Assembly: GCF_020379485.1 (NCBI RefSeq) | Contig: NC_063445.1 | Span: 56,383,422 to 56,447,421 of the forward strand | DNA length: 64,000 bases | Direction of reading: 5' to 3' | Source of the DNA: Brassica napus | Lineage: Eukaryota > Streptophyta > Magnoliopsida > Brassicales > Brassicaceae | The notes under the pieces: generated by a model | Told to the model about the DNA's origin: nothing | What the model saw: the letters and a program-made list of their open reading frames with translations, nothing else | The model's database searches: none | Shown: piece by piece, positions 1 to 10,714 of the stretch | How positions within the stretch are numbered: the first letter of the stretch is position 1 | Layout of the letters: every line of letters begins with the position of its first letter | Translations under genes and position numbers: made by a program

Positions 1-993
1 GTTAATTAGTTATTCTAATGGAACTCAACAATTGATGGATCACGCATGAATTATTTTGTATCTGCCATTAATTAAAAAAATGGATAGTAGATAACAAGAA
101 ACGATAGAAATAGAGAATCATAAACAAGAAACAAAACAAAACTCACACAATTTAATGAAAAACTCTCTAGCAACCAAGTCCAAGTCATTAACTCTGCAAA
201 CCAATGCATGCCACAATTGCATCATAAAAAAGCATAATGTACAGTAGAAACTTCATAAATTAATCCTAATCAACATGATAAATAAATAATTTTTAGCAGT
301 CGCAAGTTTTTCGGTGTAAAATATGACACAATTTGATAAGATAATTTGATAAGATAATAAATTAATGATTTATTGTATACAAAAATTATAAATATAAAAA
401 ATATTGTATAATTTATTTATCCACATTAAATTCTATCTTTAATTTTTCTAAATATATTGATGTTATTTTGTCATTTTAAATCTAAAAATATTCATTTACA
501 TTGACAGCACATATTTTTTATACACCAAAAATTCGAATAAGAATAACTTAAAATTTGTATATGTAAAATTTAATCAATACAATTACCGTAAAATTAAGTT
601 TCTTTTTTAATTTTACATAAAAACATAATTCAAAATATATAAATATAAAAAAAAAAAAAATTTCTGTAAATTAATAACTCTATAAAATAATAAATTATCA
701 AAGTCCCGACATTATTAATTTATAGAGTTTTTACTGTATTTCATGTTATTGTATGAAAATATATATTATGTATACAATGTCATAAACTTTAAATAATAAT
801 TAAAAACATTAAAAATATAATTTTTAACTTCAAATAGTTTGAAAATATAAAATCTAAAACTATTTGTAATAGCATGAAATTTAGTGATAATTCAACAATA
901 TTAATTTAAGTCATCAAAAATATATATTAATTTAAGTCATAAAATGTTTAGAAAACCGGCTCACAATAAACTTAATTTTGGTGCAAATTAATT
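1..993. other. AT-rich intergenic DNA, possible old MITE inside
   Basis: No gene is visible. The stretch is very AT-rich and carries a run of A near 645-660. A weak inverted repeat pairs about 307-327 (TTTTTCGGTGTAAAATATG) with about 511-533 (reverse complement TTTTTGGTGTATAAAAAATA). This could be the remains of a miniature inverted-repeat transposon, but no clear target duplication was found. Confidence 0.35.
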
Positions 994-1946
994 ATCAGTC
1001 GTAAAGTTTCCATAAATTTGGTGTAAAAATAACTTATGAATATGTAGTAATAACAAATGTTTGTGGAATTGTATATGTAATTATCACATTAACTTCTCCA
1101 GCCAATATTAGACATCTTCTTCGGCCTCTTCTTATTTTTTCGTTATCATTTTGTTCTTTTTATCAAATTTTTGCTAATGTTTTTCTATTTTTTTATATTT
1201 TTGTCAAATATTTATTTCTCTCTCTAAATAATAATACAAACTATACAATCAATGAACCAAAGAGCATCCTTTGCCATGAACCTCTACTTCCGACGGTTCA
1301 GAAAAACAGAAACTAGCTGCTACTTCCATGGAACTGCTCTCATCATCCAGGAGAACCCTAGCTCGCCTTTTTGTGAATTCAAAGAAATTGGCGGCGGTGG
1401 TAGTGGCGTTTGCGTCGGATTGATCCTCACCCTTATCGGAGCTCTCCTCGTGATCGTAGTTCTACTCGTCTTCTTCTGTGTTACAAAGAGGCTGCTGCCG
1501 TCTTAGTGTCTTCTTCGTCTCACTGGGGAAATTTGTTTTTTTTTTGTATGGAAAGTTACTGTGTTAAATTTTGGTAATAAAAACGTCACTATTTTGCATT
1601 GTTATATGAACTCGGTCTCTAGTTAAATTTTTATTAATAGTATATCAATTATCAAATGGCAAATGACGCTCTTTGGTTCATTGATTGTATGGTTTGTATT
1701 ACTATTTAAAGAGAGAAAATAAATATTTGGCAAAAAAATATATAAAAATTAGCAAAAAATTAGCAAAAATTTAATAAAAAGAACGAAATAATAACGAGAA
1801 AAATAAGAAGAGTCCAAAGAAGATGCATAATATGTGTTGGAGAAGTTAATGTGATAATTATATATTTATAATTCCACCAGCATTTGTTATTACTAAGTAT
1901 TCACCAATTATTTTATATCAAATTTATAGAAACTTTACGACTGATT
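994..1946. mobile_element. Foldback element with ~285-bp inverted repeats
   Basis: Positions 994-1277 and 1656-1946 are long imperfect inverted repeats of each other. Both begin ATCAGTCGTAAAGTTTC when read inward and both end with a block containing CAATGAACCAAAGAGC and TTTGCCAT. The 378-bp centre (1278-1655) is clearly richer in G and C than the arms and looks like acquired sequence. Long arms around an unrelated centre fit a foldback element or a Mutator-like gene-carrying element (Pack-MULE). No transposase is present, so the element would be non-autonomous. I could not define a target-site duplication, so the outer edges are approximate. Confidence 0.7.
1252..1506 (+). CDS. Small ORF in the foldback centre, predicted membrane segment
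   Basis: This 84-codon ORF starts inside the left inverted arm and runs into the central loop. Its C-terminal half has a glycine-rich turn (GGGGSG) followed by about 25 hydrophobic residues rich in Leu, Ile and Val, then a short basic end, as in a single-pass membrane anchor. I do not recognise the family. The centre may be a captured exon fragment whose frame is kept by chance. No TATA box, intron or other sign of an expressed gene was seen. Confidence 0.22.
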   Translation: MNQRASFAMNLYFRRFRKTETSCYFHGTALIIQENPSSPFCEFKEIGGGGSGVCVGLILTLIGALLVIVVLLVFFCVTKRLLPS

Positions 1947-2642
1947 TTTAAACTATTTGAAATTAAAAAAAAATATATATATATTTATTTAATATTATTC
2001 AAAATTTATGGTATTGTATACATATATATATTCATACAATATTTATAGCCCACCTAGTTATGATAAAGGTATAAGACTAGCACCATTTTTCAATACAGAA
2101 ATTAGCTTACTCTTTTAAGCTCTTATCATCATTCAATTTCTTGAAAGCTAAGCCTTCCAAATTCCTCAAACCTATAATTATTATGCTTTCAGTTGAATAC
2201 TAATACATAGAATCATTCTCCCGCAATTCAATATGTGGTTATAATATATGCAATGGACGGTATTGTAAGCATCCAAATCTAATTGCATCACTAAGCATAT
2301 CACACAAGCAAAAGACTTTTCTAGTTATTGTATCAAAATATTAGATTCATATATATGTCATAACAACATTACCTAAGAAACAAATATTCATTATTCCCAA
2401 TTAAACTTGACAAGGAAACGTTATGTATAATTCATGATTTGTATTCTACTCACAAGAAAATATCATTTCCATTGCTTTTTTGTGGCTTTAGAAGAAAAAT
2501 AAAATCTTATTTTATTAATTCCTCTAAACAACTCCTTATCACCAGGAAAAATCCCTTGGCCTCTCTTTATTCCGTTCTTTAACATCCATCCAACCCACAA
2601 TTAATTCAAAAATATAATGATAATTATTATTATATGATATAT
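1947..2642. other. Intergenic, promoter side of the membrane-protein gene
   Basis: No coding signal was seen. The stretch is AT-rich and ends next to the TATA box of the downstream gene. Confidence 0.5.
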
Positions 2643-2650
2643 TATATAAG
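2643..2650 (+). promoter_or_regulatory. TATA box of the membrane-protein gene
   Basis: TATATAAG lies about 90 bp before the ATG at 2733. It falls inside the longest possible ORF, which opens at 2634. A transcript starting about 30 bp downstream would exclude that upstream ATG, so the TATA box helps decide the start codon. Confidence 0.55.
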
Positions 2651-2732
2651 GACCTTATTTGAGAAAACTCATTCAAGATTTGGTGGATCACTCAAGAACA
2701 CATCTTCAAAGAAAAAGATTGCAAAAACTAGA

Positions 2733-3701
2733 ATGAAGAAGACAATGGAAGATTCAAGCAAGATCATGAGAAGATCAATCCACACTTTCCTCCAAAACTA
2801 CCACCATGCCACCACCGCAGCCGCCATTGCCCTCCCTTTCTCTGCCACTCTCCTCATCTCTCAAGCCTTCTTCTCCTCCTCTTCCTCTTCCTCATTTCAC
2901 TTGAGGTTAAACACACTCTTCCACGGAGCGGGTTTCACTTCTTCACTTGACTTCTTCAACATGTTAAGCCTTAAACTCTCACAAACACTTTCTTCCTCTT
3001 TGCTCACTCTCCTTTTCTCCCTCACTTTCCTCCTCTTCTCCAAAGCTTACGTCATCAAAGTCCTTTCAAACAACCACGACTCTTTTTATTATTACCTTCC
3101 TCTTCTCAGAACTTACGTTTGCAACTCTCTCTTCCTCCTCTCAGCAAACGCCTCTGCTTTTGCTCTGTGCTTCTTCATAGCATCCTTTGGATTCTATTCA
3201 AGAAGCTTCTACACTCTATTCTCCTTAGCCTCAGCCATTATCTACTCAATCATCATCGCAAACGCAAATGTCATCACCAACCTAGCCTTGGTTTCATCAA
3301 CATCCTCTCCCTCCTCAGGAGGATACACAACAACACTTCTCAAGGCGTGTCTTCTCATTCGTGGAAGAGCTTCAACAGCATTGGCACTTGCTCTGCCTAC
3401 TAATCTCGGCTTAGCAGGAGTGGAAGCCTTGTTTCAGTACAGAGTAGGGAGGTCTTATTACAAAGAGGACAGAGGTATCACCTCGATAGCTGTAGAAGGA
3501 ATGTTAATAGCTTACTTATACGCTCTCTTCTTGGTTCTTGACACTATAGTCAGCTTCCTCTTTTACCAAAGCTGCCTCAAGAACGATGAGGATCAGAAGA
3601 AAGGTAGAGAAGATGAGTATACGATCAAGATCAAAATCTGTGGAACAGATGACATGAAGATATGCATCAAAGGTCCAAAATGTTTCCAAGAAATCTTGTG
3701 A
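2733..3701 (+). CDS. Plant multi-pass transmembrane protein, one exon
   Basis: An uninterrupted 322-codon ORF encodes a very hydrophobic protein. After a basic N-terminus (MKKTMEDSSKIMRR) come about five or six predicted membrane segments: a first near residues 25-45 ending in a serine run, others near 75-100, 125-185 and 195-215, and a last near 260-290. A charged tail (DEDQKKGREDEY) follows and should face the cytosol. The frame continues upstream to 2634, but the TATA box at 2643 makes 2733 the better start. A second in-frame ATG at 2745 is also possible. It resembles uncharacterised plant transmembrane proteins of about 320 residues. I assign no function. It does not belong to the TSN2-CNX1 order I remember from Arabidopsis. 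Confidence 0.75.
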   Translation: MKKTMEDSSKIMRRSIHTFLQNYHHATTAAAIALPFSATLLISQAFFSSSSSSSFHLRLNTLFHGAGFTSSLDFFNMLSLKLSQTLSSSLLTLLFSLTFLLFSKAYVIKVLSNNHDSFYYYLPLLRTYVCNSLFLLSANASAFALCFFIASFGFYSRSFYTLFSLASAIIYSIIIANANVITNLALVSSTSSPSSGGYTTTLLKACLLIRGRASTALALALPTNLGLAGVEALFQYRVGRSYYKEDRGITSIAVEGMLIAYLYALFLVLDTIVSFLFYQSCLKNDEDQKKGREDEYTIKIKICGTDDMKICIKGPKCFQEIL

Positions 3702-4820
3702 TTTCTTGTTTTGGTTTGATGTAAATTATTGATAAAGAACCAAGAAAGGAGGTGACAAACTTTTTAAAGATTAATGATTTTTTAAAGGATAATTTCTCAA
3801 GTAGCTTTCACTTCAATCAATTACATGATCAGTATAATTCTCTTATTGATCTGATTTTAATTTATTTTCTTATAATGTAAAGTCGTATATATACAAACAA
3901 AACTATAGTTAATGTCAATCTTGAAATTCACATTTGATTATTCCTACAATGGAATTTCATTGCCGACATAATGTGTGTATATTCCTTCAATGATTTAATT
4001 ACTTCCTTTAGTTGACGAATATGTTGAGCAGATTCACATTAAGACAGGGAATGTTTTGTTGTGGAGCATATATAAGTCCAAGCACAATCTTTCATTACAA
4101 AGATAGAAGAAGAAGATGTCACATTTATATTGAAACTGACAAAAGATCAATATAAGTTTTGTCTTTTTGTCCTTTGAATTAAAATAATCTTAAACTCATT
4201 TTATGTTAGTGATCGTGTTTACACTAAAAAGGACAAAAGCTAGTGAGTGGTCCCTATCACTAATCTCTCTACTTGAAGTTAAGTTTTTTTTGAACTGACA
4301 GTGAACTGTTTGGAACAAAAGCAAAGTTCTCTGAAACAACATATCTAATTTTCTTATAATGGAGAGAATCTGAACAAACCAATTTACTTTTTTTATGAGC
4401 TGAAAAGATTCAGGCTAGAATTAAAAATGGTTGTAGAGCATTTTATGAAATGGTGTCTTAGCTCAAAAGGAATGAAGAAACAACTAAAGCTGTAAATGTT
4501 AAACATAAGAGGCGACAGATGAAATAAAAACCAATGAGTCATTTTATTAATTTCTTGTCAAGATTGCAAATTTTTTTTTTTTTTTGTTAATTTTTTGTGG
4601 AATTAATAGAATGATCATCCCATTTTATTCAAGTTAAATAATCACCCTTTACTTTTAACATTTTTTCGTTATTTTATTTTGAAAAGAACAAATGATTATT
4701 CAAAATTAAAAACATAACATGCTCATAGTGGCATTGCGTGGTAATACATTTGAAAATACGGGGGCAAAAACGTCTAACACTCGCTTTTTTTTTTTAATTC
4801 CGCATGATGTGCTCGTGTGT
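3702..4820. other. Intergenic between the membrane-protein gene and TSN2
   Basis: No gene is visible. It holds the 3' end of the upstream gene and the TSN2 promoter, with long T tracts near 4570-4585 and 4786-4797. Confidence 0.5.
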
Positions 4821-4827
4821 TATATAT
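4821..4827 (+). promoter_or_regulatory. TATA box of TSN2
   Basis: TATATAT is followed by a CT-rich leader (TTCTTCTTCTTCTCATTC near 4854-4872), typical of a plant 5' UTR. A leader intron is likely from 4984 (CCAG|GTTCG) to 5151 (AATGCAG|G), just before the ATG at 5165. Confidence 0.5.
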
Positions 4828-5164
4828 CTTTCATTCCACCTCCTCTGCACAATCTTCTTCTTCTTCTCATTCTCTTCAGCTACTTGTTTCTTCCTCAGAT
4901 TCAATCATAGAGATTCAAGATAGATTTTCGTTCACCTCTTCTCCAGATCTAGCTCCCTCCCCCCTTATCACGGAACAATCCAGGTTCGTTCATCGGAATC
5001 ATCATTCGTTAGATCCAAATCGATGTAACCCAATCCGTTTCTTGTGGATCGAGACGAATGCATAGAGCTTCGTGAATTCAATTGTGATTTTTTTGCATAA
5101 CCGATCTGAGAGATGAATTTCGTGTTAATTGATTGATTCGAGCCAATGCAGGATCTTAGCCAAG

Positions 5165-8100
5165 ATGGCAAGTGAGGAGCAGTGGTTTAAAGGGAGAGTG
5201 AAGGCTGTTACCTCCGGAGACTGCTTGGTCATCACGGCTTTGGCCCAAAGCAGGCCCGGCCCACCTCCTGAAAAGACCATCACTTTGTCTTCTCTCATGG
5301 CTCCTAAACTGGTGACTCTATTAATCTTTTTTCTCTTATAGGCGCTTCTTTTTTTTTTTTTAAGTTAAGCTAAGAAACTGTTTCTTATATTTTGCTTAGA
5401 ACTTCACGATAAGAATCCCATTAATCATGTTTTAAGTGGATGAAATGAATACTCTACCAACAGAAAGTTTCAAAAACTTATTTTTTTTTTAACAACAAAA
5501 GTTTCAAAAGCTATATAAGTGCTGTTCGTTTAGTTGAAGCAGCTACCTGCAGCTGCGTCGTCAATTTTTTTAATAAATTCTTGTTCGTTTCATTAACGCT
5601 GGTACTGCGTCTAAACGATGCGTCCTCGCGTCAGATTGTCGAAAAAATCTGCGTCTGTGACGACGTCTACGAAACGAACAACAATTATTTTCATTGACGC
5701 TGACGCCGAAAACTGCGGCAACCAAACGAACATGACTTATAATAACTTTTCATATGTACGGAAATTGGAAAAAGTAAATCACTTTCTTACACAGCATTGG
5801 AATAAATCATATGTGTAGAACGTTAGCTTACATGATTTTTGTTAGAGTCTAGGCTTTTTCTCTCATTGTTTGGTTTGTTCCTTGGTTTCAGGCTCGCAGG
5901 GGAGGTATAGACGAGCCTTTTGCGTGGGAGAGCAGGGAGTTTCTGAGGAAGCTTTGCATTGGGAAGGTGCTATGTCCAAACACTTAATCATTTATGCTAG
6001 TAATTGACAATATTCATTTATATTGATAGTTTTTTTTTATATATTTTTATTGTTGAGCAGGAGATTACTTTCAAAGTGGACTACAAAGTGGAAGCTATTG
6101 GCAGAGAATTTGGCTCTGTTTACCTTGGCAGTGAAAATCTTGCTAAGCTTGTTGTTCAAAATGGCTGGGCTAAGGTGATAAAACCGTTTTAAAAAACTTC
6201 ACTAGATAGGGGCTTGTTTATGGTGTATGATGCTCGTGTCAGCTTTCTGATATGGTTGAGAAATGCCTTTACTGTGGATAGGTCAGAGAGCCAGGTCAGC
6301 AGAATAAGGATAAAGTTAGTCCTTACGTTGCGGAGCTGTTACAGGTTGAAGAGATGGCTAAGCAGGAAGGGCTTGGCCGTTGGAGCAAGGTTGGTGCTCT
6401 CTTTTACTGTTTCTCTGAATTTGGTTTGTGTCTTCATTACAAAAGCCAAACTTGTTAGGCAGTCTTAAGTTTCTCTGGTTTTGACTTATGAAAGTTAGTC
6501 TCATGTACTCTTTCTTGGTTTGTTGATGGAATTTTACTTGATCCAGGTTCCTGGTGCTGCCGAGGCATCTGTCAGGAACCTTCCTCCTTCTGCCGTTGGG
6601 GACTCTGGTAATTTTGACGCCATGGGTCTTTTAGCCGCAAGTAAAGGCAAGCCCATGGAAGCTATTGTTGAGCAAGTCCGCGATGGCAGTACCATCCGTG
6701 TTTATCTTCTTCCTGAATTTCAGTTTGTGCAAGTGTTTGTTGCTGGACTCCAGGTGTGTAATCTTGTTTCTTCTTCTTTTTTTGATGTGTGAGGAGTTTA
6801 CATTAATTTCATGATATATCCTATGTAGGCTCCATCAATGGGAAGGAGATCCACACAAGAAACTGTTGTTGAGCCAGATGTTACATCAGCTCCAAATGAA
6901 GATGCTTCTGCTGAGCCCCGTGGTCCTCTAACATCCGCCCAGAGACTCGCTGCTTCAGCAGTATCCTCCGCCGAGGTTTCCTCTGATCCATTTGCAATGG
7001 AAGCCAAGTATTTTACTGAGCTTCGTGTTCTTAATAGAGATGTAAGGACTAATTGCAACAAATTTACTCGCATGTATCTGTATCTAAAATTTGAATGATC
7101 TAAGTCTGAGCTGGATTTTTCAGGTTCGCATTGTTCTTGAAGGTGTTGACAAATTCAACAATCTGATTGGGTCAGTTTACTACTCTGTTGGGGAAACAGT
7201 TAAAGACTTGGGTCTGGAGCTGGTTGAAAATGTAAGTGGTCTAACTTAAACTGTTATTTTATTTTCAACATGATTACATAATGAACTAATTGGCCAATAA
7301 AATTTTCACTTTGCCACAACAATGTACTTACTTAAGAAGTCACTGGCAATATAATATATTGATGGTGCTGAATAAAAGTTATGACGTTTGTTGCTATTCT
7401 TTTTGCTCAGGGTCTTGCTAAGTATGTTGAGTGGAGTGCCAACATGATGGAGGAAGAAGCCAAAAAGAAGCTGAAAGCTGCAGAGCTTCAATGCAAGAAG
7501 AACAGGGTGAAAATGTGGTCAAACTATGTCCCTCCAGCTAGCAACTCTAAGGCAATTCATGACCAGAACTTTACTGGGAAGGTAATTGCTTGCTTGCACA
7601 CGTTGCACACTATGTCCCCATTTCACTAGTCCTTAGTTCTTAATAGTTTGTACTCTCTTCAGGTAGTGGAAGTTGTGAGTGGGGACTGCTTAGTAGTAGC
7701 TGATGACTCTGTACCATTCGGGAGTCCCATGGCAGAGCGACGAGTCTGTCTTTCCAGCATTAGGTCTCCTAAAATCGGTAACCCACGCAGAGAGGAGAAA
7801 CCTGCCCCTTATGCTCGGGAAGCCAAGGAGTTTCTGAGACAGAAGCTTATTGGAAAACAGGTATAAGTTGCTTCGTGTCTTCTTACTTAAACTATCCACA
7901 GGAGCAAGACCCCTGACTTCTTCTTTTTTCCGGTGCAGGTTAATGTGCAAATGGAATACCAAAGGAAGATCAGCCCAGCAGATGGTGCTACTACTTCTGG
8001 AGCTGGCGATTCCAGAGTTATGGATTTTGGTTCAGTGTTCCTGCCATCTGCTACCAAGGGTGATGCTGCTGAATCAGCTCCCGGAGTCAATATAGCTGAA

Positions 8101-9901
8101 CTCATAATCGCCCGTGGCTTAGGGACTGTGGTTAGACATCGCGACTTTGAAGAGAGGTCAAACCATTACGAAGCTCTACTGGCTGCTGAAGCTCGTGCTA
8201 TTGCCGGGAAGAAAGGAATCCAATCGACAAAGGACTCTCCAGCAATGCACGTCACAGACCTGACTGTGGCCTCGGCCAAGAAGGCTAAAGATTTCCTTCC
8301 ATCCCTGCACAGAAGTAGGAGAATATCTGCTGTTGTGGAATATGTACTGAGCGGACATCGGTTCAAGCTTTACATTCCAAAAGAAACATGCAGTATTGCA
8401 TTTGCATTCTCTGGTGTCAGATGTCCTGGCCGTGGAGAACCCTATTCAGAAGAAGCTATTGCTTTAATGAGACGCAAGATCATGCAGAGAGATGTCGAGG
8501 TAATACGAGATCTCATTTGTTTTTATTCCCTTTGTTCTATATATGAGTCTTATACTGTCTTTTTATAATCAACAGATCGAAATTGAAACTGTGGATAGAA
8601 CCGGCACTTTCTTGGGATCAATGTGGGAGGGGAAGACCAACGCAGCAACGTTTCTTCTTGAAGCTGGGGTGGCAAAAATGCAGACTGGCTTTGGTGCAGA
8701 CAGGATTCCAGAAGCTCATCTTCTTGAATTGGCGGAACGATCTGCTAAGAATCAGAAAGTGAAGGTAACTACCAATAGATATTAATATATCTCTTTTTTT
8801 TTTTCCAAAAGAAAAGCATTGCTGAACTGTTTTATTCCACAGATCTGGGAAAACTATGTTGAAGGAGAGGAGGTTGTGAATGGTGGTGGTTCTAAAGTAG
8901 AAACAAGACAGAAGGAAACACTAAAGGTGAATTTTAACCAACGAGTCAAGAGTTTTAATACTAAAAGCAAAACATTAACTCACTCTTAATTTCCCTTTGG
9001 CTACAGGTTGTTGTTACGGAAGTGCTTGGAGGCGGTAAGTTTTATGTGCAAACGGTTGGAGATCAGAAAGTAGCTTCTATTCAAAACCAGCTTGCATCTC
9101 TGAGTCTTAAAGACGCTCCAATTGTTGGATCGTTTAACCCTAAGAAGGGTGACATCGTCCTTGCACAGTTCAGCCTCGATAACTCCTGGAACCGTGCAAT
9201 GGTAACTCATCAAACCTCTAATATCCCATCCTTTAGTTCTTCTTATTGTATGTTTACTTTGAATTCAGATTGTTAATGCACCACGAGGAGCAGTTCAATC
9301 TCCAGAGGACAAACTCGAAGTGTTCTACATCGATTATGGGAACCAAGAAACAGTTCCGTACAGCGCAATTCGCCCTGTAGAGGCTTCAGTGTCCTCAGCA
9401 CCAGGACTCGCGCAGCTCTGCAGACTTGCCTATTTAAAAGTTCCAAGCCTGGAAGAGGACTTTGGTCCTGAAGCGGGAGAGTATCTACATTCGGTGACGC
9501 TGGGGAGTGGTAAAGAGTTCAAGGCAGTGGTGGAGGAAAGAGATACATCAGGAGGCAAAGTGAAAGGCCAAGGAACTGGAACAGAGCTCGCTGTTACTCT
9601 CATCGCTGTCGATGATGAGATCTCTGTCAATGCAGCAATGCTCCAGGTCAGTGCCTCGCCTCCTCTTTCTCATTATTATAAACCTGAGAGTGTAATGTGT
9701 GTTGTGGTATGAGAACAGGAAGGAATAGCGAGGATGGAGAAACGGAAGAGGTGGGAGCATAAAGACAAGAAAGCAGGTCTTGATGCTCTTGAGAAGTACC
9801 AAGAAGAAGCTCGCAAATCTAGGACAGGAATATGGCAGTATGGAGACATTCAATCTGATGATGAGGACAGTGTTCCGGTCAGGAAACCTGGTCGCGGGTG
9901 A
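5165..9901 (+). CDS. TSN2: Tudor staphylococcal nuclease, TSN2-like
   Basis: TSN is a cytoplasmic RNA-binding protein with four tandem staphylococcal-nuclease folds, a Tudor domain and a partial fifth nuclease fold. In plants it acts in stress granules, P-bodies and mRNA stability. Fifteen coding exons can be read: 5165-5311, 5892-5966, 6061-6174, 6282-6389, 6547-6753, 6829-7041, 7124-7231, 7411-7581, 7663-7860, 7939-8499, 8576-8764, 8843-8926, 9007-9201, 9269-9646, 9719-9901. They sum to 976 codons plus stop, close to the family's usual length. The nuclease repeats show the pattern VVEVVSGDCLVV. The Tudor part is seen as VFYIDYGNQETVPYSAIRP. The tail ends KPGRG. The start follows a leader intron. 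The gene converges on CNX1, the neighbour arrangement I recall for Arabidopsis TSN2. It appears intact. Confidence 0.95.
5514..5741. mobile_element. MITE in the first coding intron of TSN2
   Basis: Inverted ends read TATAAGTGCTGTTCGTTTAG on the left and TATAAGTCATGTTCGTTTGG on the right (reverse complement). Both continue into GTTG..GCAG. The inside is unusually rich in CG dinucleotides (GACGACGTC, GACGCTGACGCC) compared with the intron around it. At about 228 bp with no ORF, it is a MITE. The superfamily is unclear, because the outer boundary and target duplication could not be fixed. Confidence 0.6.
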
Positions 9902-10714
9902 GTGTGTTTTTCCAACTTTTATGATCAATGGTTGGTTCCAAAGAGGGGATCAACCTTGTTCAAGATTGTTGCTTACAAAGCATCAAACTTTTTGTAACGT
10001 TTAGAAATTCTCTTTTTTTTTCATATACTTTTTTTTGGGTTTATAGATCATAAAGTGACGATGTTCTTGTTATTTATTTTTGTTTGACAAAAGAATCTCA
10101 TAATAAGGTAAGGTGATGTATTAACTTAAGGGGACTTTCATTTGCTTCGCTAATGTTTTAATTAAACTTTGAGCTTCATCCTCTTTTGTATTTTCCTCCA
10201 AAGTTCATCTTCTTCAGATAGTTAAATTTAATAAGCGTTATTATAAACTGAGCTTATTAATGTCGTTGGATTCTTATAATCGTTATTATAATTCGAGTTG
10301 CATCAATGTTGCTCAGCAAGGTCCAAGTCATGGCCCCAAGTAATAATATGATTTTGTGTCATTGCCAAGGCCATGACATGAGATTATGTTTAATGAAGAC
10401 GTCCAACGACAATAGTTACAAAAACTGCAACTAAGCAACATAAGAACAATTGAGATCAGTGAATAGCCGACTCTCAACTCGAATAAAGACACTAGAATCT
10501 TTTTGGACTTTGGAGTAACCAGTTTTGCTTTTATGAGAGTAAAAAAACAAAGTAACAGAAACTACAATTTAGCTCTAATCCCAACTTGGTTTTACACCTC
10601 AAAAAAGGCTCTACAGCAGAAAAGACAAATTCGACACAAGTAAAAATCAAAAATAATAATTTCAACATCTCGAAAACATTCCCTTTTCTTCTGTCATTCT
10701 AAAACACCACTTTT
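9902..10714. other. Convergent 3' region of TSN2 and CNX1
   Basis: It holds both 3' UTRs and no gene. Around 10210-10300 there are two copies of a short motif like GTTATTATAA(A/T). I saw nothing else that stands out. Confidence 0.5.
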
